Below are positions 45,800-56,700 of a stretch of 64,000 nucleotides of DNA, in pieces. Position 1 is the stretch's first letter, and every line of letters starts with the position of its first letter. Source of the DNA: Vicugna pacos. Its lineage: Eukaryota > Chordata > Mammalia > Artiodactyla > Camelidae. The position numbers were made by a program, and so were the translations under genes. Location: positions 22,065,501 to 22,129,500 of the forward strand of contig NC_133005.1 in NCBI RefSeq assembly GCF_048564905.1, written 5' to 3'. A model generated the notes under the pieces. The model saw nothing but the letters and a program-made list of their open reading frames with translations, was not told where the DNA came from and ran no database searches.

Positions 45800-46290
45800 A
45801 GGCACAGGAGATTTTCATTTTGCTTTTACTTATTTTTGAATAGATGTCACATTTGCATGATTCAAAAGATAGGAAAGACAGTAGCTTGAAAAAGAAGTCT
45901 CCTTTCCACTCTTGTTCCCCTGTCACTCAGTTCCCCTTCTGAGAGGCAGCTGTTGTCATGTTTCTTGCATATCCTCCAGCAGAAAGTCTATACAAATGCA
46001 GATATTTTATAGGATCAGTAGCTTCTTCTATATACTCTTGGCATCTCTTGTCTTCACTTAAAAATGTCTCCTGGGATTTGTTCCATATCGATTCAGAGAG
46101 CTGCCTCATTCCTTTGAACAGCTGCATAGTATTCCATTGTATGAATCTCATACTTATTCTATTAGTCTTCTGTTGATGAAACTTTAACTTGCTCATAATC
46201 TTTTGTAATCATAACGTTACAACAAATAATCTTGTACATATACGGTTGTGTGTCCAAACGAGTGCATCACTTGGCTAATGCTTATAACAA
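45800..46290 (+). mobile_element. Ancient L1 3' end fragment
   Basis: 'tgcatgattcaaaagatagg', 'gtttcttgcatatcctccag', 'cagctgcatagtattccatt' and 'cttgtacatatacggttgtg' follow old L1 3' regions. Confidence 0.65.
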
Positions 46291-46860
46291 AGGACTTTCA
46301 ACAAAAAGCTTTTGTTATTGCTCATATGGATGGCCCTGCTGATCTGGGTCAGGCGGGGCTCATTTTGTGTTGGTTCCTTGTGTCTGGGTCGGAGGGTGGG
46401 TCTTGCTGGGGGCTGGCTTGTCTAGGAAGAATGGGCTCAGTCACATATCTGGCAGTTGGCTGGTTATCAGCTGGGGTAAGAAGGGGGCCTGGGCCATGTC
46501 TCTCATCCCAGCAACAAGCAAGGCCTCTGGAAACTCCACGATTGGCATCACATATCATCACACTCTTTTGGTCGAAATAAGTCACAGGCTAGCCCGGATT
46601 CAAGAGGTGGGGAGATAGAAACCACCTCTCCAAGGGGGAGCAGCAAAGTCACATTGCAAAGGGCATGATGCAAACGATGTGAACTATTGTGGTCATTAAA
46701 AACTATGTTTAACTAATGTTTTTTATTTTATAATGGTTAGATTTACAGGAAAGTTGCAAAGATAGTACAGAGAGTTTCTATATATCCCTGCACTTAAAAA
46801 TTGCACTTAACGATTGCATTTAACAATCGACCTTTAGTGATTCGTCAGAATTATTCCTTC

Positions 46861-47367
46861 ACTGTGGTATATTTATACAATAGAATACCACTCAGCCATA
46901 AAAAAGTATAAAATAATGCCATTTGCAGCAACATGGATGGACCTGATCGTCATTCTAAGTGAGGTAAGCCAGAAAGAAAAAGAAAAATACCATATGATAT
47001 CACTCATATGTGGAATCGAATAAAAGAAAAAAAGAAGATGCAAATGAACTCATTTACAAAACAGAAACAGACTCACAGATATAGTAAACAATCTTATGGT
47101 TATCAGAGGGGAAAGGGGGTGGGAAGGGATAAATTGAGAGTTCGAGACTTGCAAATATTAATTACTATATATAAAAATAGATACAACAGATTTCTTCAGT
47201 GTAGCACAGGGAACTATATTCAATATCTTGTAGTAACCTTTAATGACAAAGCATATGAAAATGAATATATGTATGTATACATATGACTGAAACATGCTAT
47301 ACATCAGAAACTGACACATTGTAACTGACTATACTTCAATAAAAAAAAGTAAAAGAACAACAAAAAG
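46861..47367 (+). mobile_element. Young cetartiodactyl L1 3' end with target-site duplication
   Basis: 'ccactcagccataaaaaagt', 'ccatttgcagcaacatggat', 'gggtgggaagggataaattg', 'tagcacagggaactatattc' and 'gactatacttcaataaaaaa' form a lineage-specific L1 3' end with an A-rich tail. Identical 13-bp duplications GAATTATTCCTTC flank it (46,848-46,860 and 47,368-47,380). It is 5'-truncated and lacks coding capacity. The flanks (46,700-46,847) look like an older LINE 3' piece. Confidence 0.9.
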
Positions 47368-47764
47368 GAATTATTCCTTCCCTGTTCCCACTGATTTATG
47401 GTAAGCCTGTCTTGGGTGCCATGTCTCTTTAGACGCACCTGACTCCCCAGATTTGTCGGTGGCCATTTGCCCTTCACCCTCAGGTCTCTGACGGATTCAA
47501 GAAAAGGCACTGATTTCCAGCTTGCCTAATTCTTTCTTGTCGTAAGGATAGGAGTAATGACTTTCAAGCTCTTTACGTATTGAAGTTGAAACCACAAGTC
47601 CCTATTGTGGCCATTTTTTATATCAATCTACCACAGCAAGTAAGAAATATAAAGGGTCACAAAATCATAGAACTATAATCTTGGAATCATAACGACTTTG
47701 GCACACAGACTTAGGGTTTTGCAACTGGGGAAGCATAAATTGTAAGAATAAAAATTCCCCAGAT

Positions 47765-48040
47765 TGAAAATCTCCATGGGCTCTCCACTGCTTAGAGGAT
47801 GACATGACATAAAACATTTTTCATTGCCTGGCCCATCCTACCTCTCCAGCCTCGTTTCTCATCACCCATCTCACCTCCCATCCAGATCCTGTTCCCGCTC
47901 CCGCTCCCCCCCAGAAAACAAACCTGGGATCATACTCAGGGTTCCAGGCGTGCGGAACATGAATTGAAATTCCCTGATGCACCTAGAAAATTGCCTGGAA
48001 CATGGCAAACCCTCAATGATCATTTGTGAATCTAATTAAA
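47765..48040 (+). mobile_element. L2 LINE 3' fragments
   Basis: 'cattgcctggcccatcctac', 'ctctccagcctcgtttctca' and 'aacatggcaaaccctcaatg' are L2 words. Confidence 0.5.
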
Positions 48041-48099
48041 ATGAATAAAATTATACAGCTTTTAGTACAGCATGTAGCACACAGAAGTATGAACAGTAG

Positions 48100-48490
48100 C
48101 CAATTTCTATCATGCACCTGATTTATGCCTGATAGTCTTCTAAGCACTTCACATGTATTGATTTATTTTATATTTTCATAACCTTATATGGAAGGTTTTA
48201 TTTCTATTTTAAAAATAAGGAAACTGAGGTTCAGAGAGGTTAGCAACCTGCCCAGGGTTGCCCAGATGGTAAATGTCAGAGCTGAGATTCAAGCTCAGGG
48301 AAACCTCATCAATAGGTTGTAACCAACATGAAGCTCCTACTGTTTGCCAGGTGCTGTGCTAATGTTAGATGCATCTCATACATGGTCTCTAATCTCACGA
48401 CAACCTCCATTTATTCCATGAAGAAACAGAGGCCCAGAGAGTTTAAGTGACTTGCCCAGGGTCACACAGCTAGTAAAACCTGCAATGAAA
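48100..48490 (+). repeat. Two family B copies in tandem
   Basis: 48,100-48,300 ('aaggaaactgaggttcagag') and 48,320-48,490 ('gaaacagaggcccagagagt', 'agggtcacacagctagtaaa') both follow family B, in the same direction. Confidence 0.65.
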
Positions 48491-48579
48491 TGTCAAATCA
48501 GATTTGCCTACTCTAAATCCCACACTCTTTCCTATTCTCAGCATGGCTTCTGGGCTGTCTCTTAAGAAAAGTGAATGCC

Positions 48580-49075
48580 TTTGTCACCTTGTTCAACCAT
48601 CAACTCCTATTCTTCCTTTAAGACATAACTCAAGGGTCCCTTGTGCTGTGACACTTTCCCTGACCTCTCCCTCACATCACCCCAGCTTCCCCAGTCAGTC
48701 CCTTCCTCCATGAGCCTTCTCACCCCACCTCCGCCCTTCACACCATAGTCCAGTGGTTAAAATACAGCTCTGCACACAGGTGGTCCTGGGTTCAAATTAT
48801 GGCTCTGCTGGGGGCCTTGATAAACCTTTCATGTGACCATTTGATCTTGATTTTTCCTTCTCATCTGCAAAACAGCACTGAGAAAAGCGCCCCCCTCGTA
48901 GGATTGGGTGAAATATGCACCAATTTTAGCCAAGTGCTTACTGAAACCCTTACCACGCTGTATTCTAAGTATCTGTTTAAATGTCTGTCTCCATCACTTG
49001 ACTTGAGGGCAGAAAATGATTCTGATCTCTTTGTCCCTAGCACGAAGCATGGCTTTAGAAGAGGCATTAAATAAA
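48580..49075 (+). repeat. L2 3' end with an embedded MIR
   Basis: 'taagacataactcaagggtc' and 'aggcattaaataaatgtgaa' are L2 words. 48,740-48,900 carries MIR text ('gtggtcctgggttcaaatta', 'ttctcatctgcaaaacagca'). Confidence 0.5.
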
Positions 49076-50559
49076 TGTGAAGTAAATGGATAAAAAAGAA
49101 ATATATGAATCTTAGACTCCTAGTCTCATAATTTCATACATAAAACTAAGAACCTGGCCTCACATAACCGCATAGTGGCAAGGATCTTAGAGATCAACTT
49201 TCCGAGGCTTTCAATCTTTTTGACGACCACCCACAGTAATACACTTTATACTGCCATGCAATGTGTGCATGCTTGAGCACACACACATGCGCTAAAAGTT
49301 TCAAGAAAGAGTACTTTCCTTTACTATGTGGGATAAACCCAGGTATTTATTCCTTCTCCCCTCTCCTCCCTGCCTCTCCTCTCTAGTCGATTAAAAGAAA
49401 AATGCTGGATTAGGTCCACAACATTGATTTCATGACCCACAAAGGCATTGTGGTCTATGGTTTGAGAAACATGCCTCCAGTTGAGCTGCTCAGCCAGAAT
49501 CTTCATCCCTGGCCTGAGTCCTATACTTGCGCATCCCTGGGAAGGGAAGTTCCCTCCTCAGAAGGAAAGAGGCTTCATTGTTGAACAGCATTATTGTTAG
49601 AAAGTCCTCCTTTCACTTAAGTGAAATGAGCCCCAGTCACTTCCTCTTTGGTTCCCTTTAGCTGGGCAGTCCCTGACTGCACGTTATCAAGCAGTCACCT
49701 CCCATCACTAGGTTTCACTTTCCTCCTGCTGGGCTCACATGTGTGCCCCACCTAAGTACATAGAGCCTAAATGTCCATCATCAAAGCCACTTTGTGGGGA
49801 AAAGGCCTTGATCTTCATCCATCATCTCCCATTATTGTGTTTGTTTTCTTTCATGGGGCTGAAGGTCACTGGAGCCAATCCATCCATGGTGGCTGAAGTC
49901 TTCGGCTCCTGGAATAGAAAAGTTTGTTGGGACTTGTGGGATGTCAAAGAGTCTGGGTTAGAGGGAACGATGATGCTAGTGATGCCAGGGGCCTGGATGC
50001 CACAGAGGGTCCTGCGATGGTCCTCTGTTGGTCCTGGCACGCTGCAACCTCAGGGGCCTCCTCCCCCTGCATCATGCCTGCTACCTCTGCCTTAAGGTGG
50101 CCTTGCTTTACCCCAGAGGCCAAGGGCAGTTGGCAGCACAGGCCACATAATTAACGGGAACGCAGGACCCTGTGTTCGAAAAGTATTAAGTGTTTCAAGA
50201 TGGTGACAGCGGAGCAGTAAATCAAGTGTGAGCCGCATGAGTGCAGGCCCTGTGCAGTTGCAGGGCTCCGACCCCCATGGTGCCAGCCTTGGCACTTTGC
50301 CTGGGAAGCAGGCTTAGCAGACATTGCGTGCATGAGGCCTGGGCTGGGAGTCCGGAGTGCAGGAAATGAAACCAGGCCCATGAATATTCAAGGAACAAGA
50401 TCCTTAGAGATCACCTGGCCCAGACCCCTCCATGTCCAGTTGTAGAACATGAGCCCAGAGAGATGGTGCAAGGTCACCCTGCACATTGGTGGCAGAGCCA
50501 GGTCACAAGCTCAGCCTTGAGACCCTCCCCCTCTTTCCTCCCCACCTTTTCTGAAGTTG
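49076..50559. other. Mixed old repeats and unassigned DNA
   Basis: A fragment at about 49,180-49,260 ('aaggatcttagagatcaact') and one at 50,390-50,510 ('gatccttagagatcacctgg', 'tgaggtcaccctgcacattg'-like) belong to one old repeat. The rest, including 49,730-50,100, has no supported exon. Confidence 0.4.
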
Positions 50560-51305
50560 GTCTCATCCTATGCAGTGTCTTTACGGTTATTCACATGCTT
50601 ACAGCTTACATGTTTCTACCCACTTTCCCCAGCATCCCTCCTCCTTCCCCAGGCTCCAGACTCCAGCGTCCAGCCATCCCCAGCTGTCGCAGCCTCTTGC
50701 TTCCTCTCCTCCCCTTGCCTCCTCCCTGACCCTCCTCCCACCCATCCCCACCACAGCCCCCAGAGTGAGTTTTTAATTTACAAACTGGACCCCCCCACCT
50801 CTGCTCTCAGCCCACCGACGTGTTGCACACAGGCTGCAATCCCACCTCTTTACCGTGGTCTGCAAGGTCAGGCCTGTGGTTTCTCTCATGATTGCCGCCC
50901 CTCCCTCTGCAAGTGACCTTGATGTTGATCAGAAGCCCCAGCTCACGCCTGCCCCACATGCTGCAGTCCTTCTCTTCCCCCAGATCCCCCCACGACCCTC
51001 CTCCCTTCGTCCAGGTTTCAGCTCATGCACCCCTCCCCCATCTCCCCACCCCCTCCCTCCGCTCCCACGGTCTGGTCATCCTTTGCACCCATCTCAAACA
51101 CAGGCCTCACTCTCTCCGCACTTTTTTACTTTCCTTCAGTGTTAACCCTCCTGAAATCACACTGCACATTCGCTCCTTAGTCTTCAGCCTCCCCTCTAGA
51201 AGGTAGCTTCCTTGATGGTGGAGACCTGTCTTGCTCACTGCTCAGTCGCTCAGCACCTTGAATGGCACTTGGCACATAGTTGGCGCTCTACAGGAGCAGC
51301 AGGAA
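50560..51305 (+). mobile_element. L2 LINE 3' end, long copy
   Basis: 'agagtgagtttttaatttac', 'aaggtcaggcctgtggtttc', 'gtagcttccttgatggtgga' and 'cacatagttggcgctctaca' are L2 landmarks across about 745 bp. Confidence 0.65.
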
Positions 51306-51309
51306 TGAA

Positions 51310-51440
51310 CATACTGCTAATGAGGTGAATTTATTCAGCAGACGTGTGTTCAGAGGCTACTGTGTGTCAGGCGCTGTGCTGAGCACTAAGGACTCAGACG
51401 TGGAGCCGGTGGATGAGAAAGGGTCCCTGCCCTTAAAGAG
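51310..51440 (+). repeat. Family A 5' fragment
   Basis: 'tgtgtcaggcgctgtgctga' and 'gagaaagggtccctgccctt' mark a short family A piece. Confidence 0.5.
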
Positions 51441-52094
51441 TTAGTTGATCGTCCTGGGGAGAGATGGAGCTTTGTTTGGAGGAGTGGCAGCGAAACACAA
51501 ATGGTTGTCTAAGCTGAGACTGAGCCCCGCTAAGAAGATGAGGTGAGGGTGAAAGATCATGGGGCTTTGCAACAAGAGGTAGGATTTTAGGGACCCTGTG
51601 TGTCCCTTTCTGAGGAGCTAAGGCTCCTCTGTCCCTCTGGCCCCTCAGCCCGTTAGGCCAAGGCTGGGGCTCACACTCATGATGTGGGCTCTTGGAGCCT
51701 CCGACCCCATCAGAGGCTGAGCTTCTGGACTGGGTGACACCCACGTCTGGCGGTGCTGGAATCAGGAAGAAGACTGGCTTGGCTCCACTCAGGAAACCGA
51801 GCCTCCTCCGCTGGGCATGTGGCCCAGCCTGGGTGAGCCTTGTGGGTACTTTGGCACTTCTCCGTAAGCCTTCCAACCTCATAAGGCAGGCTGTCCGTGG
51901 CTTCCCCAGGTCGTGCAGCCCAGCTCTGGTGTCACCTGCCTCCCTTTCCATGCAGATCGTGTGACTGAAGCGGAAAGGCAGATGCAGGGGCTTTTGAAGG
52001 CAGTTGCCTCCTCCAGGAAGCTGTCTGCTTTCTCTTTAGTAGTGCTTCCTCCTTTTCTTTACCCCTACAGCACATATTCCCTCTTTGTTTATTT

Positions 52095-52560
52095 ATCCAA
52101 ACCCCCATCCAACCAAGCAACATTCATCGAGCAGCTTCTATGCTCTCGGCACTTACTGTCGTGAACAAGAACCTGGTCCCTGCCCTCGCTGTCTAATGAG
52201 GGAAATTATGCAACTGGATGCCACTTAAAGATTAAATTACAAGGGTGTGGGAAGGGATAAACTTGGAAATTTGAGACTTGCAAATGTTAACCACTATATA
52301 TAAAAATAAGAAAACAACTTTCTTCTGTAGAGCAAAGGGAATTATATTCAACACCTTGTAATAACCTTTAATGAAAAGAATATGAAAGTGAATAGATGTA
52401 TGTAAATGCATGACTGGGACAGTATGCTGTACACCAGAAGTTTTCACATTGTAACTGACTATACTTCAATAAAAAAAAATTAAATTACAGCTCTGATAGA
52501 TGCTATGCAAGAGAAGTAACCGAACCCACAGGAGGTGTCAGGGAAGGCTTTCCTGAGGAA
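52095..52560 (+). repeat. Family A copy split by an L1 tail
   Basis: 'cattcatcgagcagcttcta' and 'acctggtccctgccctcgct' lie 5', and 'aggaggtgtcagggaaggct' lies 3', of the L1 insertion at 52,242-52,478. Confidence 0.55.
52242..52478 (+). mobile_element. Cetartiodactyl L1 3' end with target-site duplication
   Basis: The text from 'agggtgtgggaagggataaa' to 'gactatacttcaataaaaaa' parallels the insertion at 46,861-47,367 but is shorter and more diverged. Flanking 11-bp duplications ATTAAATTACA lie at 52,231-52,241 and 52,479-52,489. Confidence 0.85.
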
Positions 52561-52584
52561 GGAACATATCATCCAAAACCACAG

Positions 52585-52962
52585 TGTCCAATGTGGCAGC
52601 TGTGCGTGGCCTGTGTCACAGAGAGACTGAGGTTTTAATTGTATTTAAATATTTTAAATTTAAAAACAGAAGCAGTATAATATAGATATTTTTTGTTAAC
52701 CACAACTTTATTTTTTGGGTTGGACTACATTTCACTGTAACTGTTGAAAATTTCAAAGACTAAAGGAAAAAATAAGGTAAAAGACCATACTATTTTTTTA
52801 ATATTGTTTATATGTTGAAATGATACCCTTTCAGATGCTGGGTTAAATAAAATGTATTTGTTAAAATTCATTTTGCTTGTTTCTTTTTACTTTCTCAGTG
52901 TGAATACTAGAACATCTAAAACGCAGTACGTGGCTCACACAGTGTTTCTGGGGACAGAGCTG
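52585..52962 (-). mobile_element. Non-autonomous DNA transposon fossil
   Basis: 'agtgtccaatgtggcagctg' near one end and 'acgtggctcacacagtg' near the other, with the AT-rich core 'ttaaataaaatgtatttgtt' and 'gcttgtttctttttactttc', match in reverse the family recognised by 'ctgtccaataaaaatataatgtgagccacat'. The name is not certain. Confidence 0.5.
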
Positions 52963-53680
52963 AGCTGGGAGCGGGTAGACATGTGTCCAGGCTCACAACT
53001 GGGAAGCGAAACAGAGTAGGAGGATGGTAGCGGCCATGGGGAGAAGCCAGAGCAATGGAATCTGCGCTCAACATTCATCCTCCCTGTACTTGGAGCCTCG
53101 CAGACAATTCTGGGAGACAGGAGAAGCCCTGGCTGACATGGTACAAGTCCAGTGAGGTGGTGGGCGGGGCTGGGTGTGCAAGTCTGTGCTCTGATTTATT
53201 TGGTTCTGTATGTCCAGCTCCCGGCACCAACCTTTCTTCCAGATGTGGTCCTTAGAGATGGACCACACAATCCACTCGGTGGTCCCAGAAGCCATCCCTG
53301 GGTCGGGGCTATGCAGGTTCTCAATCATGTCTGCTCAGCAAGGAGGAAGCTCACCCCCTCGGAGAAAGGGTGGAGCCTGGCCCCTTCCTACTCTGGTTCA
53401 GGGGGCATCAGAGATGGTCAGTGCCCAGGCCAAAGGCAGCAGACGCCTTCCGTGCTAAAGAACCCCAGGTTTAGGGGTTGGAAGGAAACCTGGGCCACAG
53501 CAACCACTTCTCCTGCTGCAGCTCAAACCACTGCTCCAGGCCTGGGGGTGGGTAGCTGGCCAGGAATCGCAAGGCCCGCCCTCAGCTGTCAGGAGGTCAG
53601 GTGGTTGCTCCTGGGCTCTCATAGATCCTCATCCAGGAGTTGGAGCCAGCACATTCCAGGGACATCGTGAGCCTCCAGCC
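52963..53680 (+). promoter_or_regulatory. 5' flank and presumed promoter/5' UTR of the SIRP-like gene
   Basis: This is the low-repeat DNA directly before the start codon. It has no TATA box in a convincing position. A GC box GGGCGGGGC lies at 53,162-53,170 and a purine-rich GAGGAAG (PU.1-like core) at 53,343-53,349. That would suit a TATA-less myeloid promoter, which is typical of SIRP genes, but the transcription start is not visible from sequence. Confidence 0.35.
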
Positions 53681-53744
53681 ATGACCACCACACCTGCGCA
53701 GGCGCTGGGCGCCCTCCTGCTCACCTGTCTGCTGGGACTCACAG
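53681..53744 (+). CDS. Exon 1: signal peptide
   Basis: ATG at 53,681 has G at -3. The exon encodes MTTPAQALGALLLTCLLGLT plus one base of the next codon: 21 codons-worth with an n-region and a leucine-rich hydrophobic core typical of secretory signals. It ends ACAG|GTGAGT, phase 1. This start is chosen because it is the only ATG giving a signal peptide in the frame that joins the Ig exons. 5' UTR sequence presumably precedes it in the same exon. Confidence 0.75.
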
Positions 53745-56700
53745 GTGAGTCCTGAATGCTGCCCACAGAGACCCTCAGAGCGGGCAGGGATTGCCAAACT
53801 GGGCTGCCTCATGCTATGACAGAGGAGATCTGAGAGCCTTGGGGCAGGGGTCCTGTTTGTCACATCTGTGTCCCCAGCACCCAACTTACATACTGGCTCA
53901 GGGGATGCAGTGAAAATTGGGAAAAGCCCCTGCTCTCAGATCTCTGCAGGCTGTCCTGACAGACAGGGAAGAGTCCAGCCCCTGCAGCCGTCAGGATGAC
54001 TCTGGGAGACAGATCCTACGTTAGGAGCAGAGTACTGTCATAGTTTAAGCTTGTGAGGATGGATGAAGCTGTCTGTGGTGTAGAGAGCCCCCTGTCACTG
54101 GAGGTGAGCAAGCAGAGGTTGGAGGTTCACTGGGGTGTCGATGGGAAGGACCTGATGAGGAGGGCCAGCCATGCCGGCCAACCATGCCTGCCAGCAGAGG
54201 TTCTTGGCTTCTCACTTCTGTCCAAAATGGAAACCTTTGATTCCTCACCACATCTCCCCCATCCTAACTTGATCCATTTAGCCCCACCTCAAAACCTAGA
54301 ACCACCATCCACGCAGATGCTCAAGAGAAAAGCCTAGGAATCATTTATTCATAATTTATTCTGTCGCTCATCTTCCCTCCAGTCCATCACCAAGTCTTGA
54401 TGGCTGTATCTTCCAAGTGGGTCCCTCCCTTTCTCATTTCCCTGGTCCAGGCACCATGACCTCACACCTGGAGGTCTGAGCCAGCCTCCTCACTGGCCTC
54501 CCTCCTGCCCACCTCCTTTCCATCCTCCACAGAGCAGCCCCAATTATCTACTACAACATGCCAAGGAGATCAGCTTGCCCCTCTGTTCAAAAATCTCCAG
54601 TGGCTTCCCATCATAAAGTGGAATCAAAGGGTCCCCATGTCTCACAAGGCTCCTCTCCATCTGGACCTCTTTGGTCACGATGCTTAAGTCTTAAGACCTC
54701 TCAGTTTCTCAGGTCCACCAAGCTCTTCCTGCCTGAGGTGCTTCTCACTGGCTGTTCCCACTTTCTAGAATGTCCTTCCTCTGCCCCTTCCCATGGCTGG
54801 CTCCTATCCATTCCTCATTTAAGCTCAAGACATCACCTCCTCCAAGAACCCTTCTCCTACCACCTTTCTATAATTAAGTCCTCCAGGCATTTCCTACATC
54901 TGTGCTCTTTGGGTTTCCCTGAAGTCATGGAGGCCCAGTTGTAATTCTGTATTTGCCTGCTGACTTGTTAGCATCTGTCTATAAGCTCCCCGAGGCTGGA
55001 ACCAGACAGGGCGCATAGGAAGTCCGCAGGGCCTGCCGCGCCGCGGCGCTTCTTCCCGACTGCAGAGTGTGCGATGCGGCTCGCTCTCTTTCCCAGCTGC
55101 GCAGCCCTCCATCTCTCTGATGGGCCCCACTCAGAGGACAACCGCCGGGAATTTGGTGGCTTTCAACTGCACCGCTGGCCCCTTCGGCTCCTCCGATTTC
55201 TATGTCACCTGGCTGAAGGACAGAGACGAGCATCCAGCCTCAGCTCAGCGCCTGGTGACTGAGGACAAAGCCAAGTACACAGTCACCAGTAAGGTGTGGG
55301 TGACCCTGGACCGTCAAGATGTCTGGTCGGAGATGACCTGCGAAGTCACCCACAGGCACCTGGCGGAGCCCCTGCGGAAGCGCATGAACCTCTCCCAAGT
55401 GCTCCGAGGTGCGTGAGCAGGGCAGGGTGGGGGCAGCGTTTTCTGACAGCATTGGCTTTCGGAGAATTTAGGGCTTTTGCGAAGCGGCATTTCACGGTTC
55501 GGAAATTGGAATCCCTCATGGCCGAGGCCATCCTGGTAGCGGTGTTAAAGGCACGGGCTCCTGAGGCCAACCACCTAGGCTTAGTCCCGGCTGTGCCGCT
55601 TCACAAGCTGTGTGATCTTGGGTAAGTTACTTAACCTCTTTGTGCCTCCTTTTCCTCTGAGAATGAGAATAAAATTAAGACCTGCCCTGTAGGTTTCATG
55701 TGAGGATTAACGGAGCTATTTCTTACAAAGCACCTGGCACGGTGCTGGCCACACCATATTTAAGCTGTTTATGCAGGTTTCATTTTATCATTATGTAGAT
55801 TTTATTTTATCATTATCTGACGAAGCTTCCATTCCAAACATCTTTGTTCTATTAACTTCATTATTATTTTTAATTTTAGATATTTAATATTTATTCAGCA
55901 TAAATGAATTCATTCATCAATGACTACTGTGTGGCAGGCACTGTTCTAGGTGCTAGGGTTACAGAGATGAATAAAATTTTGTCCCTGTTCTCATGAGAAT
56001 CATATTTGATAATTCTTAAAATAATATTTCATGATATGAAACATTTCAAACAGGAACTAATACAGCAGACACCCTTGTACCCCTACCCACATTTAATGAA
56101 TATTACTGCTTAGCTCTGTTTGCCTTACATTGAGCATACAAGAAAAATTCATTTCTGTTTTTTGTTTGTTTGGTGTTTTGGGAGGAGGTAATTAGCTTTA
56201 TTTACTTGCGATTTTTTTTAATTTAACGGAGGTACTGGGGATTGAACCCAGGACCCTATGCATACTAAGCATGCTCTCTACCACTAAGCTATACCCTCCC
56301 CCGCGATTTCTTTCTTTTTCATACAGGTAACTAATTTAAGAGTGAGAGATCTAGAGCTGGCTCCTGAGAGAGGAAGACATAGAACAGGCAGGGGTAATTT
56401 CAACAGACATTCTTTTGTTTCTGTGCTTAGTTGTCCCCACCCTGAAGATCACCACCAAGCCCTCTGGGATGCAAATCCATGTGCATCAGAGAGTGAATCT
56501 CACGTGCCATGTGAGCCACTTCTATCCCTCCCACCTGCACCTCACCTGGATGGAGAACAGGCACAAGGTACAGACCGTGGAGTCCCCGCCAGTCACCAGA
56601 AACCCAGATGGGACCTACTCTCTGGAGCACACCTGGCAGGCAGAGGCCACGCTGAACGGGAGTGAGTTTGCCTGCTGGGTGGTCCAGGATGAGCAGCCCC

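Noticed and set aside
53152-53670. A 172-codon open frame just before the SIRP-like signal exon
   Set aside because: It has no signal peptide or Ig motif, and the real signal exon is in a better supported frame directly after it. It is most likely 5' flank.
55069-55096. ATG at 55,069 as an alternative start for the first C1 domain
   Set aside because: The upstream residues MRCGSLSFP come from the intron and acceptor tract; the acceptor TTTCCCAG and phase-1 match to the signal exon explain the frame better.
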